Shown piece after piece: positions 1-8,841 of a stretch of DNA of 64,000 bases. Position 1 is the first letter of the stretch, and every line of letters starts with the position of its first letter. The notes beneath the pieces were generated by a model. The model did no database searches and was not told the origin of the DNA. It worked only from the letters and a program-made list of their open reading frames with translations. This stretch comes from VRUE01 sp963717375 (GTDB lineage Bacteria; Actinomycetota; Thermoleophilia; Solirubrobacterales; 70-9), in contig OY970329.1 of the NCBI GenBank assembly GCA_963717375.1, positions 1,054,001-1,118,000 on the forward strand, written 5' to 3'. The position numbers and the translations under genes were made by a program.

Positions 1-675
1 GCGACGGCGCCGATAGACGCGGGCGAAGTCGAGCAGTTGGCTGCCACGATGGAGGAAGCCGCGAAAGCTTCGGCCCGTGGCGCGGTGGGAAAGGTCGAGC
101 TCGTACTCGCCGACCCGGTATCCGGCACGAACCGCGTCGACGGTCATGCCGATCTCCATCCCGTAGCCGCGGGCGAAGGGCAGCGTCGCGCGCAGGACGT
201 CCACCCTCATTGCCCGCTGGCCGGAGATCGGTGCCTCGGCCTCGAAGCCGCAGCGGCGCCGGATCGCCCAGCGGGCGAAGCCGAGCGCGAGGCCAAAGCC
301 GCCTCCGATGCGCTTGCCGAAAGCCGCCACCGCGAGGTCGCACTCCCCAGTTTCAATCGCCGCGACCAGTGGCGCGAGCCGCGCCGCCGAGTCGCCGAGG
401 TCCCCGTCGCAGAGCAGGACCAGGGTGGGTGGCTCGCCGTCGCTCAGCGCCGCCTCGGCCGCGGCGCTGACGTTGCCGCCCTTGCCGTGCGAGCGGCCGC
501 GGCTAACCACGCGGGCGCCTGCACTCATCGCCACCTCCGCGGTGCCGTCGCCGGAGGCGTCGTCGGCGACCCAGACGACCGCGGACGGCAGGGCCTCGCG
601 CAGAGCCTTGACCGTCTCGCCGATCCGGTCGGCCTCGTTATGGGCGGCGACGATTGCCGCCAAGGAGTCGGGCAC
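1..675 (-). CDS. Family 2 glycosyltransferase (C-terminus cut by window edge)
   Basis: GT-A-fold glycosyltransferase, probably moving a sugar from a nucleotide- or lipid-linked donor as in dolichyl-phosphate-mannose-type enzymes. The 225 visible residues begin with the family's AAHNEADRIGET segment (residues 10-21). They carry an acidic DDASGDGT motif at 38-45 and a DxD-like CDGDLGDS at 89-96, the expected nucleotide-sugar/metal site. The frame is open through base 1, so the C-terminus lies outside the window. The start is a GTG at 675, only 20 bases from the divergent biotinyl-carrier gene, so both promoters must overlap. Acceptor and donor cannot be told. The family call is firm, the substrate is not. 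Confidence 0.85.
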   Translation of the reverse strand, partial: MPDSLAAIVAAHNEADRIGETVKALREALPSAVVWVADDASGDGTAEVAMSAGARVVSRGRSHGKGGNVSAAAEAALSDGEPPTLVLLCDGDLGDSAARLAPLVAAIETGECDLAVAAFGKRIGGGFGLALGFARWAIRRRCGFEAEAPISGQRAMRVDVLRATLPFARGYGMEIGMTVDAVRAGYRVGEYELDLSHRATGRSFRGFLHRGSQLLDFARVYRRRR

Positions 676-695
676 GGCGGATATTGTCCCGCGCC

Positions 696-905
696 ATGGA
701 TATTGAGGCGCACATCACTGGCAGCGTGTGGAAAATCGAGGTCGCGGTCGGGGCCAAAGTCGAGGACGGTGACACGGTTGTCATCCTCGAGTCGATGAAG
801 ATGGAGATCCCGGTCGAGGCGGAAGACGACGGCACCGTCAAGGAGATTCGCTGCGAGGAGGGCCAGTCGGTCAGTGAAGGCGACGTCCTCGTAGTGCTCG
901 AGTGA
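696..905 (+). CDS. Biotinyl (biotin/lipoyl attachment) carrier protein, 69 aa
   Basis: Single-domain biotin carrier. The ESMKMEIPV segment at residues 32-40 contains the MKM signature, and Lys35 is the expected site of biotinylation. The protein is little more than the attachment domain, so it must work with separately encoded carboxylase subunits, none of which is in this window. The ATG at 696 is preferred because the open frame upstream of it overlaps the divergent glycosyltransferase. The next gene starts at a GTG overlapping this stop (GTGA), so translation is probably coupled to the enoyl-CoA hydratase. That suggests a role with an acyl-CoA carboxylase, but this is inference. The domain call is firm. 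Confidence 0.9.
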   Translation: MDIEAHITGSVWKIEVAVGAKVEDGDTVVILESMKMEIPVEAEDDGTVKEIRCEEGQSVSEGDVLVVLE

Positions 906-1705
906 AAGAGCTCGCCGGCGGCAAGCTGCTCCTCGACTCGCCGGCCGAGGCGGTCGTCCGCCTTCGCATCAACAACCCCGAGCGGCGCAACGCGCTCGAC
1001 CACGAGATCCTCGACGCCCTCGCCGAGACAGTGCCGCGGCTCGACCACGGGATCGAGACGCGCTGTCTGCTGATCACCGGTGCGCCACCGGTCTTCTCCG
1101 CCGGCTACGACATCGCCTCGATCCCCTCCGAGACCTTCGAGCGCGACGCCGAGGCGCTCGTCGCCCATCCTTTCCAGGCGGCAATCGAGGCGCTCGGCAA
1201 CCATCCCTGGCCGACGGTGGCGGCGATCAACGGCCACTGCATCGGCGGCGGCCTCGAGCTGGCGGTCACCTGCGACCTGCGGGTCTGCGCCGCCGGGGCG
1301 AAGCTGGGAATGCCGCCGGTCAAGCTCGGCCTCGTCTACAGCCACACCGGCCTGCGCAAGTTCCTCGACACGGTCGGGCTCGCCCGCACCAAGGAGCTGT
1401 TCCTCACCGGGCGCAACTTCGACGCCGCTCGCGCCGCCGAGATCGGCCTCGTTCACGAGGTCGTCGCCGACGACCGACTCGAGGCCGCCGCGGTCGATTT
1501 AGCCGCCGAGATCGCTGCCAACGCCCCGCTCTCGATGCGCGGCAACAAAAGCGCGATCGACCTGCTCGCCGCGTCGCCGGTCCTCAGCGAGCAGCAGGAG
1601 GCCGGCCTGGTCGCGCTGCGCGAGTCCTGCTTCGCCTCGGAGGATTTCCGCGAGGGCATCGAGGCCTTCGCCGAGAAGCGCAAGCCCGAGTGGAAGGGTC
1701 GATGA
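902..1705 (+). CDS. Enoyl-CoA hydratase/isomerase family protein
   Basis: Crotonase-fold protein of 267 residues, the usual length. It acts on CoA thioesters by hydration, isomerisation or a related reaction. The oxyanion-hole region is clear: a FSAGYDI-type segment near residue 65, then NGHCIGGGLELAV near residue 103 with the conserved GGG. The start is GTG at 902, overlapping the carrier stop. The stop at 1703-1705 overlaps the ATG of the next gene (ATGA), giving a tight three-gene set. The conserved catalytic Glu positions cannot be assigned confidently, so the exact reaction (hydratase, isomerase or decarboxylase) is left open. Confidence 0.88.
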   Translation: MKELAGGKLLLDSPAEAVVRLRINNPERRNALDHEILDALAETVPRLDHGIETRCLLITGAPPVFSAGYDIASIPSETFERDAEALVAHPFQAAIEALGNHPWPTVAAINGHCIGGGLELAVTCDLRVCAAGAKLGMPPVKLGLVYSHTGLRKFLDTVGLARTKELFLTGRNFDAARAAEIGLVHEVVADDRLEAAAVDLAAEIAANAPLSMRGNKSAIDLLAASPVLSEQQEAGLVALRESCFASEDFREGIEAFAEKRKPEWKGR

Positions 1706-2334
1706 GCTCGACCGCCAAGCAGCTCGCCGCCACCGACCCGACGATGGCAGCGCTGATCGAGCGGGTCGGCAAGATCGACCTGAAGACGCGGCTGAAACGG
1801 CGCAGCGAGGAGCGCCCGCCCGACGCCTACGGGGCACTGCTGCGGGCGATCGTCGGCCAGCAACTCTCGACCAAGGCGGCGCGGACGATCTACGGCCGCA
1901 TCCTTGATCTCTTCGACGGCAGCACGCCGTCGCCCGAGCAGCTGCTCGAAGCCGAGGAAACCGACCTGCGTGGCGCCGGCCTCTCCGGCCGCAAGGTCGA
2001 ATACGTCCGCGACCTCGCCTCACACGTGATCGAGGGAGAGCTGGAGCTGGACCGCCTCGATCAACTTCCCGACGAGGAGGTGATCGCCGAGATCGTCGCC
2101 GTCCGCGGCCTGGGCGTCTGGACCGCGGAGATGTTCCTGCTCTTCCACCTCGAACGACCCGACGTCCTCTCCGGCGGTGACCTCGGCATCCGCAAGGCGA
2201 TTCAGATCGAGTATGGGCTGGAGAAGATGCCGACACCCACACAGACGGTGGAGATCGGCGAACGCTGGAGCCCCCACCGCAGCCTCGCCTCCCTGTACCT
2301 CTGGGAGTCGCTGGCGATCGCGCCCATTGATTGA
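1702..2334 (+). CDS. DNA-3-methyladenine glycosylase II (AlkA-like, HhH-GPD)
   Basis: Base-excision repair enzyme that removes alkylated purines. The 210-residue protein has the HhH-GPD core. The helix-hairpin-helix is around VAVRGLGVWTAEMFL and is followed by the catalytic-Asp segment SGGDLGIRKA, where the D is the expected nucleophile-activating residue. There is no C-terminal Cys cluster, which argues against endonuclease III or MutY. The ATG at 1702 overlaps the preceding stop and is preferred over an in-frame GTG at 1690. It is shorter than E. coli AlkA because it lacks the N-terminal domain, as in many actinobacterial homologues. Confidence 0.88.
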   Translation: MSSTAKQLAATDPTMAALIERVGKIDLKTRLKRRSEERPPDAYGALLRAIVGQQLSTKAARTIYGRILDLFDGSTPSPEQLLEAEETDLRGAGLSGRKVEYVRDLASHVIEGELELDRLDQLPDEEVIAEIVAVRGLGVWTAEMFLLFHLERPDVLSGGDLGIRKAIQIEYGLEKMPTPTQTVEIGERWSPHRSLASLYLWESLAIAPID

Positions 2335-2365
2335 GGAGAGAGCGGCTTTGGCCGACAAAGGGACT

Positions 2366-3868
2366 ATGCGCCGCCGGTTCTGGCTCGGATTCTCGGTCGT
2401 CGCCGCAATCGCGGTCGGCTCGATCGCGCTCGCCTTGATAGTCCACAACCGCGAACGCGACAGCTTCGAAAGGACGCAACGCGGCGAGGCGGGCAGGGCC
2501 GCCCACCAGGTGGAAGCGCTGGCGCGACTCTCGGTCGGGCAGCTGACAAGCGCCGCGGCCTTCTATCGGGCAGAGGGCCATTTCAGCCACCACGAGTTCG
2601 ACATCGTCGCCGACTCACTTCTCCATGCGGGGGCCCTGACCGCGACCGGCTTCATCGAAGCGGTGCCGCGGGCGCGGCGCGCTGATTTCGAACGCAGCCA
2701 CGGCTACCCGATCCTCGAACGTGGCCCGCTTGGTGAGCTGCGCCCGGCCGGCCGGCGGGCCGAATACTTTCCCCTGACCTTCGCTGCGGCCGACTCGGGC
2801 ATCACCGTGCACGTGCCGCTTGGCTATGACATCGGCTCCGACCCCTTCCGCGGCCCCTACCTGCTGCATGCTCGCACCAGCGACCGGCCCTCGGCGACTC
2901 CGGTGATGCGGCTCCCGGTCGGCGGCACCGGGATCAACGTCTTCCGCCCCGTCTATCGCGACGGCGCCCCAGTCGGGACCACCACCGAGCGACGAGCGGC
3001 CCTACTCGGTTTCGCCGTCGGGTCCTTCCACGTGCCCGACCTCGCCCAGGCGGCAAACGCGGCCCTCCCGGACAGCGTCGCTGTCTCACTGGTTGAGCGG
3101 GGCAAGCCGATTGCCGGGCCGAGCCTCCCCCGTGAAGAAACGGCTGCGGCGCCGATCAAAATCGCCAACCGCAGCTGGCTGCTCGTCGTCCGCGACCCGA
3201 GCCGGCCGGGAGTCGACCTGCCGGCGATGATCGCCCTGGTCGGACTCTCGATGGCAGCGCTACTGGCGGCGCTGGTGCTGATCTGGGGCCGCAACGACCG
3301 CATGCAGGAGCTGCGGCGCCAGGCCAGCCACGACTCACTGACCGGGCTGAAGAACCGGCGCCGCTTCGAGGAGGAGCTGCGAACCGAGCTGGCGCGAAGC
3401 GGGCGCTACGCCGTGCCGGGAGCGCTGCTGATGCTCGACCTCGATCACTTCAAGCAGGTCAACGACACGCTCGGCCATCCCGCCGGCGACCGGGTCATCG
3501 CCGAGATCGCCGACGCGATGCGGGGCCGCGCCCGCGAGACCGATGTCCTGGCGCGACTGGGCGGCGACGAGTTCGCTGTGATCCTGCCGCGTTGCAGCCT
3601 CGAGGAGGCACAGGCGGTCGCCGCCGAGATCGCGACCGCGGTGCGCGAACGAATGAGCGACAAGGAAAACATGCCGCCGGTCACCACCAGCATCGGCATC
3701 GCTCCCTTTGGGCCCGAATGGAAATTGAGCTACGAAGCGGTCCTGGCCAAAGCCGACGCGGCGCTTTACGCAGCCAAGGGATCGGGCCGCGACACGGTGC
3801 GGACCTTCGACTTCGACGACGTGGACGCAACCGTCGCGGCAGTCGCGGGCACGGTCGATCCGAGCTAG
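2366..3868 (+). CDS. CHASE-domain diguanylate cyclase (GGDEF)
   Basis: Membrane sensor that should make cyclic di-GMP from two GTP. In order: a transmembrane helix (residues 6-26), an extracytoplasmic CHASE-type sensor region (about 40-250), a second transmembrane helix (about 283-305), and a GGDEF domain (about 315-485). The active-site GGDEF is intact at 399-403, preceded by five residues by RETD (390-393), a matching RxxD product-inhibition site. No EAL or HD-GYP domain follows. A TTG at 2348 with a GAGGAG 9 bases upstream is an alternative start adding six residues. The stop overlaps tail-to-tail with the minus-strand GH3 gene. It is the only c-di-GMP enzyme in the window, which matters because of the c-di-GMP riboswitch at 18.3 kb. 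Confidence 0.92.
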   Translation: MRRRFWLGFSVVAAIAVGSIALALIVHNRERDSFERTQRGEAGRAAHQVEALARLSVGQLTSAAAFYRAEGHFSHHEFDIVADSLLHAGALTATGFIEAVPRARRADFERSHGYPILERGPLGELRPAGRRAEYFPLTFAAADSGITVHVPLGYDIGSDPFRGPYLLHARTSDRPSATPVMRLPVGGTGINVFRPVYRDGAPVGTTTERRAALLGFAVGSFHVPDLAQAANAALPDSVAVSLVERGKPIAGPSLPREETAAAPIKIANRSWLLVVRDPSRPGVDLPAMIALVGLSMAALLAALVLIWGRNDRMQELRRQASHDSLTGLKNRRRFEEELRTELARSGRYAVPGALLMLDLDHFKQVNDTLGHPAGDRVIAEIADAMRGRARETDVLARLGGDEFAVILPRCSLEEAQAVAAEIATAVRERMSDKENMPPVTTSIGIAPFGPEWKLSYEAVLAKADAALYAAKGSGRDTVRTFDFDDVDATVAAVAGTVDPS

Positions 3869-4980
3869 CCGCGACTCAGCCCGTGGCGCAGGCGCAGAAC
3901 GCGACCGACTGAGCGCTCAAAGGCGGTGCGCTTGAGCGTGCCGGCACGCAGCGCCCGCAGCAGAGCGTGGCCCGCCCGGGCGCCGGCCCGATAGTCGGCG
4001 AAGAGCAGGAGGTCGGTCCCCGCACGCGCCGCCGCCAGGCCGGCCTTGGCGGGACCGCCGAAGTCACGCACGGCGCCACTTTCCAGCGCGTCGGTGATCG
4101 AGACTCCGCCGAAGCCGAGGCGCGAGCGCAGCTCGCCGCTGGCAATCGGCCGGGCGAAGGCGGCCGGCTGCGGCGAGAAGGCCGGGTAGATCGCCGTGCT
4201 CAACATCACCATCGCGCCGCCGCGGGCGATGAAGCGCCGGTAGGGCGCCTCGTCGACGGCCCGCAGGGTTTGCTTCGAGAGGTCGATGCGCTGCGCCGCG
4301 AAGTCGGTGTTTTCGGCAGCCGCGCCGAGACCGGGAAAGTGCTTTGCGGTGGCAGCGACCCCTCCCTCCTGCAAGCCCGCCGCAAAGGGAACGGCGGTGG
4401 CGGCGACCTGCGCCGGGGTCGCGCCAAAGCCGCGCTCGGTCGCGGCGATCGTGCCGCCGGGCCGCGCCACGTCGAGCACCGGCGCGAGGTCGACGTTGAC
4501 CCCGGCGCCGCGCAGGTTCGCCGCCGTAGCCCGCCCCTGGCTACGACTAAATACAGCGCCCGCGACGCCCATCTGCTGCGCCGAAGCCGCGGGCGCCCCG
4601 TCGAGGCGCTTCACCTCCCCACCCTCCTGGTCGGCCATGACCAGCAACGGCGCCCGCAACCCTGGCGGCCGGCGTATCGCCTGCAAACGGCGGACAAGTC
4701 GCTCGCCGGCGGCGCGACTGGGGAGGTTCTCAGCGAAGAGGATCACGCCGGCCAGTTCGCCGCGGCGAATCATCCGCACCACCTCTCGGGGCGGTTGCGT
4801 GCCCTCGAAGCCGGCCACGATCCGCTGTCCAGCCAGTCCTGTGAGCGGCAGCCTCGAGGCGGCGCTGGGCGGCGGCCCAGAACGATCGCTGAGCTCGACG
4901 CCAAAAGCGAAGGCGGCGATCGCCAGGCCGCATCCGGCCCCGATCGCGATCCGCCTGCGCCTCGTTCTCGCCGCCGTCAC
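3865..4980 (-). CDS. Glycoside hydrolase family 3 protein (NagZ-like beta-N-acetylhexosaminidase)
   Basis: Exported or membrane-anchored GH3 enzyme of 371 residues. An N-terminal Arg cluster and hydrophobic segment (residues 8-27) form a signal or anchor. The (beta/alpha)8 domain carries the MADQEGG substrate-binding segment, the NagZ-type AKHFPG motif with its general-acid His loop, and SITDALES with the expected nucleophilic Asp. The natural substrate is likely a GlcNAc-containing glycan from peptidoglycan turnover, but matrix polysaccharide is possible. The stop overlaps the convergent GGDEF gene by four bases (CTAG). The gene is divergent from bioB with a 77-base gap. Confidence 0.88.
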   Translation of the reverse strand: MTAARTRRRRIAIGAGCGLAIAAFAFGVELSDRSGPPPSAASRLPLTGLAGQRIVAGFEGTQPPREVVRMIRRGELAGVILFAENLPSRAAGERLVRRLQAIRRPPGLRAPLLVMADQEGGEVKRLDGAPAASAQQMGVAGAVFSRSQGRATAANLRGAGVNVDLAPVLDVARPGGTIAATERGFGATPAQVAATAVPFAAGLQEGGVAATAKHFPGLGAAAENTDFAAQRIDLSKQTLRAVDEAPYRRFIARGGAMVMLSTAIYPAFSPQPAAFARPIASGELRSRLGFGGVSITDALESGAVRDFGGPAKAGLAAARAGTDLLLFADYRAGARAGHALLRALRAGTLKRTAFERSVGRVLRLRHGLSRG

Positions 4981-5057
4981 GGCCGCCGATGTTATGAGCG
5001 CCGGCAGCCTTCGGGGCCCCGCCCAGCCGTCCGGACGGCCGCCTAGCCTTGCGCCGA

Positions 5058-6184
5058 ATGCCTCCCCTGATCTCCTTCGAGGAAGCGCTGGCGCTCGGTG
5101 AGCTGACCGACCACGGCGACATCGGCGATCTCGTCGAGCGTGCCTGGGCGGTGCGGCGCGAGAACTTCGGCGACTCGACCGACATGTGCTCGCTGGTCAA
5201 CGCAAAGTCGGGCGGTTGCGCCGAGGACTGCGGCTTCTGCGCGCAGTCGCGCTACGCCGAGGCCGACACGCCGATGCACGCGATGATGGAGCCGGAGCAG
5301 ATCCTCGAGCACGCGAAGGCGGCCGAGGCGGCCGGCGCCCACCGCTTCTGCATGGTCACCCAGGGCCAGGGCCTCTCCAAGCGCGACTTCGAGAAAATCC
5401 TCGAGGGCACCAAGCTGGTCGCCGAAAAGACCAACCTCAAGCGCTGCGCCTCGATCGGCCACATGTCGGCCGAGCGGGCGAAGAAGCTGCGCGAGGCCGG
5501 GGTGCAGCGGGTGCACCACAACGTCGAGTCCTCGCGCTCCTACTACCCCGAGGTCTCGAGCACGGTCCGCTACGAGGGCCGCCTGCGCACGATCGACGCG
5601 ATCAAGGAGGCCGGCCTGGAGACCTGCGTCGGCGGCATCCTCAACCTCGGCGAGTCCAAGCAGCAGCGGGTCGAGATGGCCTTCGAGCTCTCCAAGATCG
5701 ACCCCACCTCGGTGCCGATCAACCTGCTCAACCCGCGCGACGGGACCAAGTTCGGCGACCGCCCGCTGATGGACGCGATGGAGGTCGTCCAGTGGGTGGC
5801 GATCTTCCGCTTGATCATCCCGGGCGCGCTCTTCCGCCTCTGCGGCGGCCGGGTCGAGAACCTCGGTGATCTGCAGCCGCTGGCGGTGAAGGCGGGACTG
5901 AACGGGGTGATGATGGGCAACTTCCTGACCACGCTCGGCGCCGAGCCTGAGGACGACCGGGCGATGTTCGAGGAGCTGGGCCTGAACGTCGCCCGCCAGC
6001 CCGACAACGGCGCCAACCCGCGACCCGACAACCGCGATGGCTGGCTCGATGGCGAGGCACCGGCGACCCCGATCGACGAGCTGATCGACCGCCAGGACGA
6101 GGCCAACTTCTGGGATCCCTCGACGCAGTTGCGCGTGATCAAGAAGACCAAGAAGCCCCCGCCGTACCCGGCGTCAAGCGCCGC

Positions 6185-6188
<4 letters not shown>
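5058..6188 (+). CDS. bioB: Biotin synthase BioB
   Basis: Radical-SAM enzyme that inserts sulfur into dethiobiotin, the last step of biotin synthesis. The 376-residue protein has the CxxxCxxC cluster motif as CAEDCGFC (Cys54, Cys58, Cys61) and the usual VNAKSGGC approach. YNHN-type and RLCGGR segments near the C-terminal half are typical of BioB. The ATG at 5058 is preferred over a TTG at 5049. It carries a C-terminal extension of roughly 60 residues rich in Asp, Pro and Lys compared with the E. coli protein. The stop overlaps the bioF ATG (ATGA), so bioB-bioF-bioD form one operon. Confidence 0.96.
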
Positions 6189-7390
<1,202 letters not shown>

Positions 7391-7395
7391 GCGCC

Positions 7396-8055
7396 TTGAA
7401 CGGCGTCTTCGTCACCGGCACCGGCACCGAGGTCGGCAAGACGGTGGTCGCCTCGGCAATCGCCCACACGCTCGCCGTGGACGGCAAGCGGGTCGCCGTC
7501 TTCAAGCCAGCGGTAACCGGACTCGACGAGCCAACCGAAACCGACCACGCCCTCCTGCGCCGAGCCTCTGGCTCGCAGCAGAGCGATGAGGAGATCGCGC
7601 CGTATCGCTACGGGCCGCCGGCATCGCCCCATCTCGCCGCGGCGATGGCGGGCGAGGAAATCGACCCGGCACGACTCGTGGCCTCCGCTCGCACAGCGGC
7701 CGCAGGGGCGGACACCCTGGTCTGCGAGGGGGTCGGCGGCCTACTCGTGCCGCTGTCCCGCGACTACCTGGTCCGCGACCTAGCGGTAGAGCTGGCGCTG
7801 CCGCTGGTGATCGTCGCCTCGCCGGGCCTCGGCACGATCAACCACACGCTGCTGACGATCGAGGCCGCCCAGGCCGCCGGCCTAGAGGTGGTCGCGATAG
7901 TCCTCACTCCCTGGCCGGGCGAGCCGAGCCGGATCGAGCTCTCCAACCGCGAGACGATTCAAGCCCTCGGCAAGGTGGCCGTGAAGACCCTGCCACCCCT
8001 GGACCTCAGCGCCCCGGAGGCCTGGCCGCCGATGGGCCTAAAACACGCCATATAG
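7396..8055 (+). CDS. bioD: Dethiobiotin synthetase BioD
   Basis: ATP-dependent carboxylase closing the ureido ring of dethiobiotin, the step between BioA and BioB. The 219-residue P-loop protein begins with the diagnostic GTGTEVGKT (residues 7-15). It has the FKPAVTG lysine segment and the VCEGVGGLLVPL region that coordinates Mg and substrate. The start is a TTG at 7396, five bases after bioF. The last nine codons and the stop lie inside a long inverted repeat (8031-8074), so the coding end doubles as a terminator arm. bioA is not here but lies 5.5 kb downstream. Confidence 0.95.
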   Translation: MNGVFVTGTGTEVGKTVVASAIAHTLAVDGKRVAVFKPAVTGLDEPTETDHALLRRASGSQQSDEEIAPYRYGPPASPHLAAAMAGEEIDPARLVASARTAAAGADTLVCEGVGGLLVPLSRDYLVRDLAVELALPLVIVASPGLGTINHTLLTIEAAQAAGLEVVAIVLTPWPGEPSRIELSNRETIQALGKVAVKTLPPLDLSAPEAWPPMGLKHAI

Positions 8056-8074
8056 GCGTGGTTTTAGGCCCATC
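8031..8074. terminator. Bidirectional hairpin at the bioD/yaaA convergence
   Basis: Near-perfect inverted repeat. The left arm is 8031-8049 and the right arm 8055-8074 (19 pairs with one extra G in the right arm), with a five-base ATATA loop. The left arm encodes the C-terminus of BioD and the stop spans the loop and right arm. The yaaA stop on the other strand is at 8083. Position between convergent genes and symmetry fit a shared terminator. A-rich and T-rich stretches lie inside the stem rather than in a 3' U tract. Confidence 0.75.
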
Positions 8075-8082
8075 GGCCGGGT

Positions 8083-8829
8083 TCAAACGATTACGTCGAG
8101 GGTGCCGGGGGCCAGCTCGACCTCGAAGCCGGCGTCAGCAGCGATCGTGGCGGTGGCCTCGGGATCGGCCGGGGCCTTCTTCGCCAGCAGCAAAGCCCGG
8201 GCCACTTCTCCCCGCACTGCCTTCGCCATATGGGACACGGTCTTGCGCTTGCCGCCCTGCTCGGTGAAGGCGCGCACCGACAGCAGCGTTGCCTGCTGCG
8301 GCTTCCAGGCGGCGGAGTACGCCGCAGAGCGCATGTCGACGACCAGGTCGCCGGGTTCGTCGGGCATCGCTTCGGCGAGCGCATTGCGCCACCAGGCGGA
8401 CGGCGGCCCGATCCGCCTCAGCCGCGCTTTGGCCGAAAAGCGGTAGTAGGGGATCCGATCCTCGGGCCGCACGAAGCCCCAGAGGGCGCTGGCGATCAGA
8501 ACCTCCCGCCGCGCCCGCCGGCGCGCCGCCGCCGGCAGCCCAGCCAGGTCGAGGCGCTCGTAGAGGACACCCGTGTAGACCTCGGATGCGGGCGCCGCGG
8601 GCGCCCCGCGCAGCGCAGCGTTCAGCTCCACCTCGCCCGTCTGCCCGGCCGAAATGCCAAGCGCTTTTACCGCCCTGCCGATCGATTTGCCGCCGAGCTG
8701 CTCGAGCGCGTCGAGCAGCTGGTCACGCCGGGGACCGAGCTCCTCGGCAAAGGCCAGGGCGCTGAGGTCGAGGGGATCGCCCGCCTCGGGCATGGCCTTC
8801 CCCTCGGAAGGAGGCAAGAGGATCAGCAT
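8083..8829 (-). CDS. yaaA: Peroxide stress protein YaaA (DUF328)
   Basis: YaaA family protein of 248 residues, identified by the hallmark N-terminus MLILLPPSEGK and the later YTGVLYERLDL and LIASALWGFVRPEDRIPYYR segments, which line the DNA-binding cleft in the E. coli homologue. In E. coli YaaA limits intracellular iron and Fenton damage during peroxide stress; that role is inferred by family here. No membrane segment. It is convergent with bioD and separated from it by the terminator hairpin. Confidence 0.9.
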   Translation of the reverse strand: MLILLPPSEGKAMPEAGDPLDLSALAFAEELGPRRDQLLDALEQLGGKSIGRAVKALGISAGQTGEVELNAALRGAPAAPASEVYTGVLYERLDLAGLPAAARRRARREVLIASALWGFVRPEDRIPYYRFSAKARLRRIGPPSAWWRNALAEAMPDEPGDLVVDMRSAAYSAAWKPQQATLLSVRAFTEQGGKRKTVSHMAKAVRGEVARALLLAKKAPADPEATATIAADAGFEVELAPGTLDVIV

Positions 8830-8841
8830 CTGGCCGAAGCG

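Noticed and set aside
3967..5046. 359-codon plus-strand frame over the GH3 gene
   Set aside because: Antisense shadow: Arg/Gly-rich, no motif, and the minus-strand GH3 enzyme has clear catalytic segments.
4981..5057. Search for a biotin repressor (BirA or BioQ-type) operator before bioB
   Set aside because: No TTGT...ACAA or TGAAC...GTTCA type palindrome was found here or before bioA.
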